Notes under the pieces: generated by a model | Databases searched by the model: none | Told to the model about the DNA's origin: nothing | Seen by the model: only the letters and a program-made list of their open reading frames with translations | Source of the DNA: Septoria linicola | Taxonomy: Eukaryota; Ascomycota; Dothideomycetes; Mycosphaerellales; Mycosphaerellaceae | Direction: 5' to 3' | Assembly: GCA_024114885.1 (NCBI GenBank) | Contig: CP099420.1 | Location: 3,100,001-3,164,000 of the forward strand | DNA length: 64,000 nt | In this document: piece after piece, positions 41,085-52,223 of the stretch | How positions within the stretch are numbered: the stretch's first letter is position 1 | Layout of the letters: each line of letters starts with the position of its first letter | Program-made: the position numbers and the translations under genes

Positions 41085-42263
41085 TTAAACCCCCCTCGCT
41101 AATGCACCCTCCCTCTCAACAACACTATCCACCCTCTCAAACCCCTTCTCATCAGCCTCCAGACCCCGGGGTCCTCCAGTTTTGGCCTCACTCCTCATCC
41201 TCCTCAACTCCCACGCCTTCTGCGGCGAAAGCTCAATACTCGTCACGCTGATCCTCTTCGCTACGCCAATCTCAATATCGATCTCGTCTTCGGAGGAAGA
41301 AGAGGTGTCGCTTTCGGGTTCGGAGAGCTCGTCGACTGGACTTAGAGGGCGAGCACGGGAAGAAGATCTCAGGGCTTTGCGGGTCTTTTTGGCGTAGCAT
41401 GGATTTTTGGCTCGAGGAGTTCTTGGGCTGTTCTTGCACGACTCGTTGGGTTCATCGCAGGTCGATGTATCATTGTTGTCTGCAGGAGAGGTTGTGTTGG
41501 TAGCATGCTCTGGACGTCCGGTCAGGTTGTCGTTGATGTCCCAGAAGGGGCGGAACTCGAATGTTGTCTTGCTATCGTCTTCGCTGGTGTCGCAATTGTT
41601 CACCCAATCATGATCAAGTCCCAGGTCTTGGTCATCGTTAAAGGTAGATGTGTTGGTCTGAGTCTCTTGCTGCCTTCCAGGTCGCTTGTAAGGTATCGGC
41701 CGCCATGAAAAGTTGATAGGAGCAAGGCTATCATAATCGTAGTCGGGGCTGCTCAATAGACATCGCAGCTCTCTTCTGTCGATTACCGAGCATTCTCTGC
41801 TTGCAGTCTCCTCGGCAGGAGATCTTGGCGGATCCTGCTGATCTATGGTCAGAGGTGACCGTGAAACTGATGCTGGCTTTTCCTTGAGCTTCCTGCGTGG
41901 AGTGGTGGCCGTTTCACGGCTTTCCTTAGCACTCTCGAGTCGACTTGGCTGTGAAAATATGGAGCTCGTCGGCCTGCTAGTACAACTTCGCTGGTCTGTA
42001 CATGAAGTCTGCGAGTCTTCCTGAGGCCTGCACGACTGTGGAAAAGGCCAATTCTCTTCCTCCACGTCGTGTTGAACAGGGCCTGATAGCTCCATTGAAT
42101 TGTACGACTTAGAGTTCTCGAGTTGCGAATCGTCGGCGCTGTCACAGATAACTTCGTCGAGAATAGCCGCACTATAGCCTACTAAAGAGACCTGTGACTG
42201 GTGTGGCACTTCGTATTCATGCTTGTGAGCTGCATGCTCGTCACGAAGTCTTCTGGAGTACAT
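41085..42263 (-). CDS. Hypothetical disordered Ser/Asp/Glu-rich protein
   Basis: A 392-residue ORF on the minus strand from ATG 42263. It is rich in Ser, Thr, Asp, Glu, Pro and Arg, with an acidic Ser run (PESDTSSSSEDEIDIEIG) near residue 330 and a basic Ala/Lys/Arg stretch (YAKKTRKALRSSSRAR) before it. A short conserved-looking block (APINFSWRPIPYKRPGRQQ) is near residue 190. The C-terminal IELSPQKAWELRRMRSEA is helical. No known domain, signal peptide or membrane segment. Length and open frame support a real gene; the function is unknown. A nuclear or scaffold role would fit the composition but is only a guess. Confidence 0.65.
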   Translation of the reverse strand: MYSRRLRDEHAAHKHEYEVPHQSQVSLVGYSAAILDEVICDSADDSQLENSKSYNSMELSGPVQHDVEEENWPFPQSCRPQEDSQTSCTDQRSCTSRPTSSIFSQPSRLESAKESRETATTPRRKLKEKPASVSRSPLTIDQQDPPRSPAEETASRECSVIDRRELRCLLSSPDYDYDSLAPINFSWRPIPYKRPGRQQETQTNTSTFNDDQDLGLDHDWVNNCDTSEDDSKTTFEFRPFWDINDNLTGRPEHATNTTSPADNNDTSTCDEPNESCKNSPRTPRAKNPCYAKKTRKALRSSSRARPLSPVDELSEPESDTSSSSEDEIDIEIGVAKRISVTSIELSPQKAWELRRMRSEAKTGGPRGLEADEKGFERVDSVVEREGALARGV

Positions 42264-42717
42264 GCTGAAGCTGATTACTGATGCCCACAATCACTTGCGC
42301 TGCGCTGCGTTGCGGTGCGATGTCGATTATAACGTGAATGTCTTCAGACACAATAGTCTCCGGCGGCCTCACATCGTCCTGAAGCATTTTTTTGATTCTT
42401 GGCTCGCAAACTTTGGGTCAGTCAGTAGCTACCAAGTTTGTGGTCAGCAATAACAGGTCTTGGCCAAAGAATAACCAATCGCAAGAACGTGGTTCCTATC
42501 GTGTGTCGTGATACTTGATCTTCGTGATATTCATCTACGCTGTAGCCCCTTAGGGCTCGCTACATCCTTGTGATTGAAAAAGGCCCAGAGCTCAAAATGT
42601 GATTGAGGCGCTCTGATCCGTTTTTGCGAAAACTTCCTCCTTGCTATCTTGCGCTGGTGCTCATTTTTCGTGACGCGCGATTCGCCCAATAGCTGACAAC
42701 GATACGGGAGAGGCGAT
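42264..42717. other. Intergenic region downstream of the cofilin gene
   Basis: No gene recognised; cofilin 3' end and promoter of the disordered protein gene. Confidence 0.5.
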
Positions 42718-43364
42718 CTAGCGGCCCTTGGAGACTTTCTGTACAACGCTGTCGTGTTCGATGTCGTCGGCATCGTTGGCCTGGATATCAGCGGCAAGAC
42801 CGTTCAATGCACGCTTGAGGGCATCCTTGGAGGAAGAGTACATCATGCGTGGCTAGTGTCTCAAGTCAGCAGTGGTCTGAATGTGCTGATCGCCATCGAC
42901 TCACGTATTGCGGCGCATCGTCTGGCACCCATGAGATGAAGGTGATCTTGCTGCGCTTGCCCTCACCACCCTCTGCCTCGTACTCGACATCGAATACGGC
43001 GTATCGTCCACCAATGCCCAGTGGCGCATTGCCGCCACGCTTGCTCTGGCTTTGTGCGTTGACCAGCTTCTCACGGAACTTGCTGTAGTCTGGGTCGGTG
43101 CTGGTCTCCTCGACGACAATCTCCTTCCAGTCGTCGGAGATTTTGAAGATGATCCACTTTGTGTTCTTACCCAGCTTCAGCTCGTTAAAGGCCTGGATGC
43201 ACTCGGGCGCCACCGAAACACTATCGGCGGGTCGTGGTTAGCATGCGTGGTGGGCGGTGGTGGGGCGCGAGGCCGCGTCGAGTCACTATCTTACCCTGAG
43301 GATGCCTGGTGACCATGTCAGTTGTTTGTGCTTGTCAGGATCAACGAGGGAAGGTGCCTACCAT
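42718..43364 (-). CDS. COF1: Cofilin (actin-depolymerising factor)
   Basis: Exons on the minus strand are 43364-43362 (only the ATG), 43305-43295 (11 nt), 43220-42905 and 42852-42718, giving 154 residues. After splicing the start reads M-ASSG-VSVAPECIQAFNELKLGK, the usual cofilin N-terminus with the regulatory Ser residues next to Met. Conserved parts are VVEETSTDPDYSKFREKL, GRYAVFDVEYE, GKRSKITFISWVPDDAP (nuclear signal and actin helix) and MMYSSSKDALKRALNG. It binds and severs ADP-actin filaments. Introns are 56, 74 and 52 nt; the first two flank the micro-exon. Residues about 65-80 (QSQSKRGGNAPLGIGG) form an insertion compared with yeast cofilin. Confidence 0.96.
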
Positions 43365-44025
43365 GATTGTAGAGGTCGGAGAAGAAGTCCAAGAGAAGAG
43401 CGTAGCTGAATCGAGGGTCAGCTAACTTTTGTATTCGGTGACGTTTCAACGCTTCGAAAGCGGATGCCTTGTGCAGCCGAAGGAACAGCAGCGTACGTTG
43501 TGGTATAAGTCGTGTTCAGGCAGCTACAATGGAAGATTGCGCGGCCGTGGAGGAAGAGAGTTGCGGAGTTTGAGGAGGGTGGTATCTGGAGAAGGACTTG
43601 TGTTGTTGTGTGTCTCGTCTGCTTGTTGGTGGGGCACTAATGTTTGTGAGCATGGGTCGGTGAATGGACTGCTCTTCCTGCCCGCCAAGCCTGCAAATGA
43701 CGACGAATAATGGACGAACCTCACTCGGCTTCTCTGACTCCAGCACCAGAAACCGCCTCGTCGTCCTCACGTGCTTGACAACCAGAATCAGGAACATACA
43801 TCTCAAGATGTCGCAATCCAAGAACAGAACCACCAAACAAGTTCGTAGTCATCACAGAAGCTTGATGGCGGGGCCAGAAGGCCTAGTTCACACCACAAGT
43901 GAAGGAGAGGAAGACGACGTTTGTCAGCGACTTTTCGTGCGTAAGAAACGAGAAGGATAAGTATAGATCATATGCCATTGCACTACTCAAATTTCCACTC
44001 TGCCATATCTCCTTCAAGCCGCACC
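43365..44025. other. Intergenic region between cofilin and the NmrA-like gene
   Basis: Divergent promoter region of 661 bp; no gene supported. Short ORFs on both strands lack features. Confidence 0.5.
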
Positions 44026-45069
44026 ATGACTGACAGCAAACTCATCGTCGTAGTAGGAGCCACAGGCCAACAAGGCGGCTCAGTTGCAAGAGTTTTCTCT
44101 CAAGAGCCAGGATGGCGAGTCCGTGGCATTACTCGAAATCCAAAGTCCAAAGCAGCTGTAGCCCTCACGCAGCAACACCCAACCATTGAGCTAGTATCCG
44201 GCGACTTGGACGAACAAGCCTCCCTCGGGAAAGCCTTCGCCGGAGCAGACGCCATCTTCAGCGTAACAGACTTCTGGCAGTTCGTCAAACCGGGCCAACG
44301 CACTTTCAAAGAAGCAGCAGACCAAGGCATCCAGCCCAATCTCCTCGCAATGGAAAAGGAAGTCCAACAAGGCAAGAACATCATCAACGCTGCAGCGACC
44401 GCCCACTCCACCAAACCTCTCCACCGCTTCATCATCTCCAACCTCTCGGACTCCAACAAATGGTCCGCCGGAAACATCACCCACAACCTCCACTTCGACG
44501 GCAAAGCCCAATACACCACCTATCTACACTCCACCCACCCTCAACTCTCCTCCATCTCCAGCTTCGTCCAAATAGGCTACTACCTCTCCAACAACCTCAC
44601 CAGCCCCCTCACAACACCCTACAAACAAAACAACACATTCTTCTTCCCATCCGGCTGCGTACCAAACGGTAAACCTCTCCCTTACGTCAACCCTCCAACC
44701 GACACGGGCCACTTCGTCCGCGCCCTCATCCTTTCGGATAAATCTCCACCAGGAACAACGATCCTTGGCGGTCACAGGAACTTGACAGTCGAAGAGTACG
44801 CTGCGTTGTGGGGCAAAACGCTCGGTGTAAAAGCGCAAGTCAAGTATTTGACTCGAGACGAGATTCTCGCATAGGGCATGCCAGAGTGGTTTGTAGATGA
44901 ATTGTTTGATAGTGGGAGATATGTCTCGACGTATGGCTGGGCGGGAGGCGAGGAGACGAAAAGTCCCGAGGAGGCCGGTGTGGATTTGACCAAATTGACG
45001 GATACGGAGGCGTGGATTCGCGAGCAGGATTGGAGTGCTGTGGGGATTGGGAAGGAGGTATCAGCGTAG
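44026..45069 (+). pseudogene. NmrA-like NAD(P)-binding protein with an in-frame stop
   Basis: The frame from ATG 44026 reads as an NmrA-family atypical short-chain dehydrogenase: Rossmann motif VVVGATGQQGGSVARVF at residues 8-24, then VSGDLDEQASLGKAFAGADA and HRFIISNLSD. Members sense redox state (NmrA, HSCARG) or have become reductases. Codon 283 (44872-44874) is TAG, right after the YLTRDEILA segment. The same frame then continues with MPEWFVDELFDSGRYVSTYG to a natural-looking stop at 45067-45069, completing the ~347-residue length typical of the family. So one nonsense change breaks an otherwise intact gene; a 282-residue truncated product remains possible. No intron that keeps the frame removes the stop. 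Confidence 0.85.
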
Positions 45070-45183
45070 CGTAGCCTAGCGTGAAAGTGAGAGATGAATT
45101 GTGTACAAGCGTAACGTTCAATTCGTTGATCTACGTATTGCTCAAGAGGAGCTCGACCTTGATGATGTCTCGGGAGTCTCCAA

Positions 45184-47230
45184 CTAGGAACCTCCGCCGC
45201 CACCACCATGCTTGCTCCCGCCAGGATCGAGAAGCAAATGAGGCTTGATGAAGTTCTCGTCCAAGCGGTTGAACAGCGTTCCAGCATCTTCCGTCGTGAC
45301 GTTCAAAATCGAATTGAGAGCTCCTCTCGCCGTCAAGCGATCATGGTTGCTCTCGCTGCCAGGCCTCGTGCCAGATACTGGGTATGAACCATCCGCGTTC
45401 GAGCTTCTTCCAGCTTGAGGGGTGGATCTCCGGGCTTCAGGTGGCAGATCCAGGTCATCATCGTCGCTGAACTGTGTGCTCTCGTCTTCCTGGTACAGCA
45501 GGCCTTGTTCGGCCTGGTTCTGCTCGTCTTTCCTGACGCGCGAGCTGTTACGGCGCTCGAGATCAGGAGGGGCACCATTGGACCCGCGCGCGTTGCTGTA
45601 GCTGGAAGTGTCGCCTCTACTCCTATGGTGCACGTCGCCCAGCCCGATGCCACCGTTACCAAAACCGGCGCCACTCGTCTTGGGTGTATGCCCGAACGCC
45701 GAGCCATTCTTCCTCGCAAAACCTCCACTCTGTGGCACAGGCTCAATGTCGAACTCGTCGTCGCTATCAATCTCTTCCACGACTCCTGTGCGAATGTTCA
45801 GAATCTCGAGCATACGTGCCGTCGTGCCGCCGAAGATGATAACGGTCAACACGACTGTCACCAACACGGTAGCTCGCAAAGCATAGCCGTTTTGGCCAGT
45901 CAGACCTGCTGCCAGCGCTACGCCGACAGCTCCTCGCAGACCAGCCCAGAAGAGCATGATCTTCCAGTTGTTGGGTATCTCTTCAGCAACCGACTCCTGT
46001 CCTCTTCTCCGTGCTCTTGTCCGAATAAACCAATTTATCAGAGCACATAGCGGAAACACCGCGCACCATCTTGCAACGCATATCCCTATCAGGGTGATCA
46101 AGATGAAGAGCGGCTTATACTCGAGAGCGCGCTCTGTGAAGAGCGACAGTCCGAGATAGATGAAGATGAAGTTCTCGGTGAGCTGCGCCATAAGGCCGAA
46201 GGTGAATTTGGTGGTGAGTTGGGTTCGGCGGGACATGTTGTGGTAGGCGTAGTGTTTGAGGCAGATGCCGCAGAACAGCAGTGCCACGATACCTGGGATG
46301 TGTTAGCGGAGAAGGCAGCCGTAGTTGATGTAGATACCCACCACTCATATGTATGGCATTAGCAAAGAAATACGATGCATATGCGATCAGGAAGATCACG
46401 CAGCTCTCGATCTTCGGGTCTCGTCTGATGTGCGTGAGCTTCAACAGCAGACTAGTCGCCAGTCCGATGACCACGCCCATAGCCAGACTGCCAAAGAAGA
46501 CGAGCAAGAAAACTCCAATACTTTCAAACAGGCTCAGTATGGTAAGTTTTCCACCTTCTGCGCCGGCCTTGTACTTTTGCGCCGTCTCGAACAACACGAT
46601 CGCAATAGCATCATTGAGAATGCTTTCACCAAAGATGACGGTGTAGAGCTTCGGATCTACTTTGTATGTATTGAAGATGGCCAGAATGGTGACCGGGTCC
46701 GTAGCAGAAAGTGTTGCGCCCACAGACATTGCCTCGACGAAGGATATATCCAAGCCCTCTAGAGGTATTCTCGTCCATAGCCACAAAATGACTGCCAGCA
46801 CCAGCGCAGATATGAATGTGCCAGCAAAGGCAAATGTCAATATACTGCCAATATTTCGGAAGAAGTTTCCTTGGTGTAGCTCGTACCCACTGGCCAGGAT
46901 GATTGGTGGCAGCAGCAGATTGAAGAAGAACTGGTAGTCAAAAGTGACCACATCCAGCACGCTGTTGACGCTCGTCAATCGCAAGACCAGCCCCACGACC
47001 ATTCCCGCGAAGATGGATATGACCGTCTCGTGTACGGCTTGGATCTTCTTGCTGCGGAGGACATAACTCGTGAAGAAGGCCAGAATGAGCAGGAAGATCA
47101 AGATCAACAGCGCCCATGATGAGTAGATCTCCTTCTGACCAGCCTCTGCATCATCATCGTCGTCCGAGTCGGAAGTCTGCCTTGCGGCTAGCTGTACTGC
47201 GCTCCTAGCGACGTAATGGGAGAAGCCCAT
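45184..47230 (-). CDS. NHX1: Endosomal Na+(K+)/H+ exchanger, NHE/Nhx1 family
   Basis: Exons on the minus strand are 47230-46342 and 46292-45184, 665 residues. The single 49-nt intron (GTGGGT..CCCAG) joins HMSG to IVALLFCG. About 12 membrane helices occupy residues 38-440. Family sites include FFNLLLPPIILASGYEL (the amiloride-binding FFxxLLPPI pattern), GATLSATDPVTILAIF, GESILNDAIAIVLFE (ion-binding Asn-Asp) and WAGLRGAVGVALA. The ~200-residue cytosolic tail is Ser/Gly/Asp-rich. Yeast Nhx1 sits in late endosomes and sets luminal pH and vesicle traffic. The divergent neighbour across 852 bp is a sugar symporter. Confidence 0.95.
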
Positions 47231-48082
47231 GTTGGCGGTCGAAGAGTGCTATCTCATACTCGGGAGGTGGGTCGGGCAATCGTGTTAGGAGGTTGCTGGT
47301 CTGCACAGATCGTTAGGTGCAAGTTCTCGGAGAAGCCAGTAGAGACAGATGTCCAGTATGTTCAGCGGTATGCCTGAAGGTTGTACAGAGAGTGCCTGAC
47401 AGACCGCAATGATGCAGCAGCCTTGAGAACAGCTGGAGAAGCAGCACAGCATGCATGTGAAGCGCTAACTAACTGTCTCTAACTTAACTAACTTAGTTAG
47501 TTAGCCTCGCCGCTTGGACTCTCCCGAGCGGACATCATCCCTGCCGCGTCGCTGCTGCCTCTTCCCACGCGACCAATGTCGGAGAGGGAGCGTGCCTCGC
47601 ATGTGCCTTGCAGAGTTCCATCGCTTTCCTTCCTCCATCACTCTCACGTAGTCACACACCGCAAGCCACAGCGAGACGTGCTGGCCGGCGTGCACTGTTT
47701 CTGCGAGACCGGGAGTCGCCTGCCACGCCACAGACCACACGCGCGAGCGAGCTGACAGGCCCAGCAGCAAGAGCCACGTCGCCGCGTCTGTGTGTCTGTC
47801 GTTTGGGTCGCATGATGATGATGACCCGTTCCCTTGCGCGGTTGTGATGCCGTTTCGTGACCTCCCACCTTCACCTGTGTCTGACTGGGCCATTTCTCAC
47901 TCACCTTTTTCATTCACTCATAACAGCAAGGTCGCAGCAGCAGCCACAAGGACTAACGTTATGCGAGGAAGCAGCGTCTCGCGCTTTGTCTTGCGGCGTG
48001 CCATCACTGAACACCTCCCGCCGTAAGCCTCACCTAGTATTGCGCCAGTAACTTTTCCATTCCACTGCATATACCGGCAGCC
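47231..48082. other. Head-to-head promoter region, NHX1 and sucrose-type symporter
   Basis: Divergent 852-bp region. It carries the inverted-repeat element at 47465-47504; ORFs here have no protein features. Confidence 0.5.
47465..47504. promoter_or_regulatory. Nested inverted repeats built from CTAACTAAC / GTTAGTTAG
   Basis: CTAACTAAC at 47465-47473 is the exact reverse complement of GTTAGTTAG at 47496-47504. An inner pair, AACTAAC (47486-47492) and GTTAGTT (47496-47502), flanks TTA. The 18-mer at 47484-47501 is identical to 15814-15831. Possible site for a dimeric regulator or a cruciform. Confidence 0.45.
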
Positions 48083-50209
48083 ATGCACCATTCAACATCG
48101 CCTTCCGACGCGGAAAGACCACACATCGACACTACCGCAGCTTCACACACAAAACACGTCCAGTTCCGGCGAGACTCGAGACCTTCCGTGACACTGGACG
48201 AAGCAAGGCGGACCTCCATCTCGAGGCCACATCCCAATGGTGGTCGAGTTCGATACAGTGCAGACATTAAGAACGACGATCTCACCGAGCAATCGCCTCT
48301 GCTGCCACCGCGAACAAGTGAAGATGATGGAGAGCTGCCATATCTGCCTGGCATCTTCAGTCCGGATCAGAGCAGCAATAAGTCGTGGGATGCTGAAGAG
48401 GGTGCGCATGAGGAGAGCAAGAGCAGTTGGTATCTGCTAGCGTTGACCGTCGCATTCGGAGGGTGAGTCTTCAATGAAGCACTTTCATCAGGGTCAGCGC
48501 TGATCGTCGTCACTAGCCTACAAATAGCGTGGTCGGTCGAACTATCGAACGGATCGCCATATCTACTCAGCCTGGGCATCACCAAAAGCCTGCTAGCATT
48601 TGTCTGGATTGCGGGACCACTGTCAGGAACACTGGTACAGCCTTATGTCGGAATCAAGTCTGACAGATGTCGCTCGAGATTTGGCAAACGTCGCCCGTTC
48701 ATGGTCGGAGGAGCGATTGCTACCATCGTATCGCTCATGGTACTGGCCTGGACGCGCGAGATCGTGGGCACATTCCTGGCAATCTTCGGCGTAGCCAGAG
48801 ACAGTGAGGGCACCAAGACGGTGGCAATCGTGCTTGCAGTGCTCATGGTCTACGTGCTCGACTTCAGTATCAATGTGATACAGGCTGGTCTGAGAGCCTT
48901 TGTAGTGGACAATGCGCCGACACATCAGCAAGACACTGCGAACGCCTGGGCTAGTCGCTTGCTGGGCATTGGCAACATCGTTGGATACCTGTTTGGATAT
49001 GCGAATCTGCCAAAATACCTGTGGTTCTTCGGCGATACACAGTTCAAGGTGCTCTGCGTCATTGCATCGTTCGGCCTAGGTTCAACGCTGGCGATATCAT
49101 GCTTCTGCATCTCTGAGCGCGATCCACGCTCGGAAGGAGAGCCCGCAAAGCAGGACAGCGGTGTCATCGCTTTCTTTAAGGAACTTTGGCGATCTGTACG
49201 CCGTCTCCCACCTCAGATCAAGGCGGTCTGTGTGGTGCAGCTAGCTGCGTGGATTGCTTGGTTCCCGTTCCTTTTCTACATCACGACCTACATTGGCGAC
49301 CTTTACGTGGACGGGCAGCTGCGCGCGAACCCGAACATGACCGATAAGGATATCGACGATGCCTACGAACATGGCACAAGAGTGGGAACATTTGCTTTGC
49401 TCATCTTCGCACTTGTCTCCTTCGCGTCAAGCGTGATTCTGCCTTCGATCATCACGAGCTCTTACAAAGCGCCTGAACCACAGCCGCGTACGCCTATGAC
49501 AGCTTCGCCTATGATGGCTCGGACGCCGAGGACACCTCGAGGTGACGATACTGACGAATCTGGATACTTCGACATTGGGCCTTCGACTCCTGTGCGACCT
49601 ACCACTCCAAATGGCGGCGCTGCCTTTTTCCGGGACTCATCATTTGCCAAGTCGACGTCGAGTCGGGGCTGGTTGTCACGCACTAAAAGGCGTGTTCCCA
49701 GTCTCGAGATCAAGTGGCTGACTCTCAAGCGCGCATGGTTGCTCTCGCACGTTCTATTCGCCCTCCTCACAGGTCTGACTTTCGTTGTCAACAATACCAC
49801 CTCTGCCATCATAGTAGCAGGACTCATCGGCATTCCCTGGTCAATGACGATGTGGGCTCCCTTCGCCTTGATCGCATCCGAAGTGTCTAAGCGCGACAAC
49901 ATTCGGCGAGGGCGCATCGCACCTCCACCGACCCGTGACGGCGACCTGCTCGCCAGAGGAGAGGACGACGCTGCAGATCAGGCGGGAGTCGTGCTGGGCA
50001 TACACAACGTCGCAGTTGCGGCGCCCCAAGTCATCGCGACTCTGGTAAGCAGTGCGATCTTCAAGGCGTTGCAGAAGCCCAGGGGAACTGTAGGCGACGA
50101 CAGCGTAGCTTGGGTACTGAGGTTTGGTGGTGTCTTAGCGCTGATCGCGGCATGGCTGACGAGGCGAGTCCGCGAGGAAGGCGACGAGGACGATAAGCCG
50201 CGTTGGTAA
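48083..50209 (+). CDS. Sucrose/maltose-type H+ symporter (GPH/SUT family)
   Basis: Exons 48083-48462 and 48517-50209, 690 residues; a 54-nt intron (GTGAGT..CTAG) joins AFGG to LQIAWSVELSNGSPYLLSLG. Family sites: GLQIAWSVELS in helix 1, the IKSDRCRSRFGKRRPFMVGG loop after helix 2, VDNAPTHQQDTANAWASRL after helix 4 and FYITTYIGD, all as in S. pombe Sut1 and plant SUTs. About 12 membrane helices, a ~110-residue cytosolic N-terminus and a long Ser/Thr/Pro-rich loop (about residues 480-560). Members carry sucrose, maltose or other alpha-glucosides into the cell. Divergent from NHX1. Confidence 0.95.
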
Positions 50210-50677
50210 ATAGCCCAATTAGAGATGCGAGTGACTAAATCGATATAGACTTGGAAAGCGCACGATACAGACTCCGCTACTCACGCCTACACCCATAGTT
50301 ATGTCACTGCTAGTCAATGCGTCCCAACAGCATGCAGTCTACGTGAGGGCAGAAATCCAATATTCACGTTCCGCTGTGTCCTGGTACAGGTTTACCGCAA
50401 TAACTACTCAAGAGGCGCAACAACGTGGCATCACTTTTGGGTATGCGAGACTCGTACGAGGGAATGAGTAACAGGCACACGAGAGAAGCACAAGATGTAG
50501 TCCAAAGTCATTTTCTTCGCAGAATGTCGCTAGTACGCTAAACAAATTGGGTATCTTCGCATGCAACAAACCAAACCATGTCAATGTAGACACCAACGCC
50601 AATGCCACGTACAACCCCCTCCCAAACGCCTGCTCTGCCCGTTTCTTGCTGATTATGTCCATTTCCCTATCATGCCT
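50210..50677. other. Intergenic region between convergent genes
   Basis: No gene recognised between the symporter and zinc-knuckle-like gene 3' ends. Confidence 0.5.
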
Positions 50678-51403
50678 TTACAAGAAGTCATTGAGATCGT
50701 CGTCAGAATCGACGGATCGCGACTTCTTGGTGGTTTTCTTGGCTGGCGTCTTTGGCTTCGACTTCTCCACACGGCCACTTTGGACCTTGCCAGCAGGAGA
50801 CTTTGATGGCGTCTTCTTGGCTTGAGCCTGCTCAGCTTCGCAGCGTGCCTTGTGACGTGCTTGCGCTTTGTCTGAGCGAGGCATAGCTTTGTGACAAATG
50901 TTGCACTTGACCTCTGGAGCCAGGAAGGCAGCTGGAGGTGGTGGTCGAGTCGTCGCTAGTGGTGCTGAGACTGCTGGTTTTGGTGCTGGTGTCTGCGAAG
51001 CTGCTGGCGTTGATGGAGTTGGGCGAGGAACTGGCGCTGGTGTAGTCGCCGGCGCAGCTGGCTGTGGCTGTGGGCGCGTTGTCTGTGCTGGTGGTGGTCC
51101 AGCAGGACGGTCGTTGTGATGTGGTCTTGGATTTGAGACAAAGCCAGTGTTGTTGGTGACCACACCATAGGTATCGCCAAAGATGGTTCGACTGCCTGCT
51201 CCTACTCGGATGTTCGAGTAGTTGCTGGTGTGATCCCCGGGCGAGTTGCCAGCGGGGGTGTCGTGGGGCATGGGGTTGCCTTGCTCGTCGGTGACAGAGA
51301 CAAGAACACCGTTGTAGAATGTTCTGTGCACGCCAAAGTTGCGGCCGTTGTGCTGGATCTGTCCATCGCCACAGTGAACGTTGGAGAAGTTGAATGTCGG
51401 CAT
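50678..51403 (-). CDS. Hypothetical protein with a C-terminal zinc-knuckle-like motif
   Basis: An intronless 241-residue ORF on the minus strand from ATG 51403. Residues 1-95 are Asn/Gly/His/Thr-rich with two parallel segments (FYNGVLVSV and GDTYGVVTNNTGFVSN), perhaps a small beta domain. Residues 95-165 are a Pro/Ala/Thr linker. Near 166-190, CNICHKAMPRSDKAQARHKARC spaces C-x2-C..H..C like a zinc ribbon or knuckle, followed by a Lys/Ser-rich tail with an acidic end (SVDSDDDLNDFL). I do not recognise the family. A DNA- or RNA-binding role would fit the basic tail and finger but is not shown. Confidence 0.75.
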   Translation of the reverse strand: MPTFNFSNVHCGDGQIQHNGRNFGVHRTFYNGVLVSVTDEQGNPMPHDTPAGNSPGDHTSNYSNIRVGAGSRTIFGDTYGVVTNNTGFVSNPRPHHNDRPAGPPPAQTTRPQPQPAAPATTPAPVPRPTPSTPAASQTPAPKPAVSAPLATTRPPPPAAFLAPEVKCNICHKAMPRSDKAQARHKARCEAEQAQAKKTPSKSPAGKVQSGRVEKSKPKTPAKKTTKKSRSVDSDDDLNDFL

Positions 51404-52223
51404 TGTGTCTGTCTGCGTTGGTGTAAACTCCGGAAGATGTGCTTTTGATTTGGTGCGTGTCTTCGATCAAAGTTGGTTGTGTGTACAGAAGTTCAAGTTC
51501 GAAGTCGAGTTCGAGAACGATTTTATGCCTCGACGGCGCTAGCGTCACTAGCGCGCTTTCGAAGGAAGTCGATGTAAGTGTGCCTGAGCAGCAATGCACA
51601 GACCGCGAAGTGCGCTGCGATTGTTTGCTCTCTGCAGATCTTTGGTAAGAGGTCTCTGAACAAAGAGTTTGCGCGTAGGTGAGGGCCTGTTGGTGGTCGG
51701 AGCGCAGCGCGATGACTGTGCGGTGACGGGGGTTTGGAGCCTTAACTCGCGAGTGCGTCGCACAAGGCCAGAACTTGCGTGTCTGATAGGAGGCTGGAGC
51801 GAAGAGCTAGTGACTTGCGTGCGAGCGTCACACGATGAACATGATTGTGACGCGCGTTGGTGTTGTCGTCGTCGTCCGTTTTTCGTTTCGTTCATCGTCA
51901 TTGTCGGGACTTGTCCTCAGGCGCCAATGCATATATGATCTGTAGTTGAGTGAGTATACGTTGAAGTGTCGGGGCAGAGGGTGAAGCTGGGCACTACTTT
52001 GTTTTGACACCGGGCTTGCTGCTGGGCAGACAAAGCAGAAGGACAAAGCCGGCATCACGTCGATGGCTTTGAGGTTAGAGACAATATCCTGCGCCTAGTG
52101 TAGTGGTGCTGTGCTTCTTGATGCTTAGCTAGACATAAAGAGGGTATGTAGGTAAGCTTGAGACAATGGTGACTTTCGCTATGTGCGGACAGTGGTCTTG
52201 ATACGTCTATTCTATCAAGTATA
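51404..52223. other. Intergenic region
   Basis: 820 bp between the zinc-knuckle-like and nuclease genes; short ORFs only, none supported. Confidence 0.5.

Noticed and set aside
44825..44874. Possible 50-nt intron (GTGTAA..CATAG) that would remove the NmrA stop
   Set aside because: Length is not a multiple of three and the join does not reach the frame of the C-terminal part; it would also delete a conserved segment.
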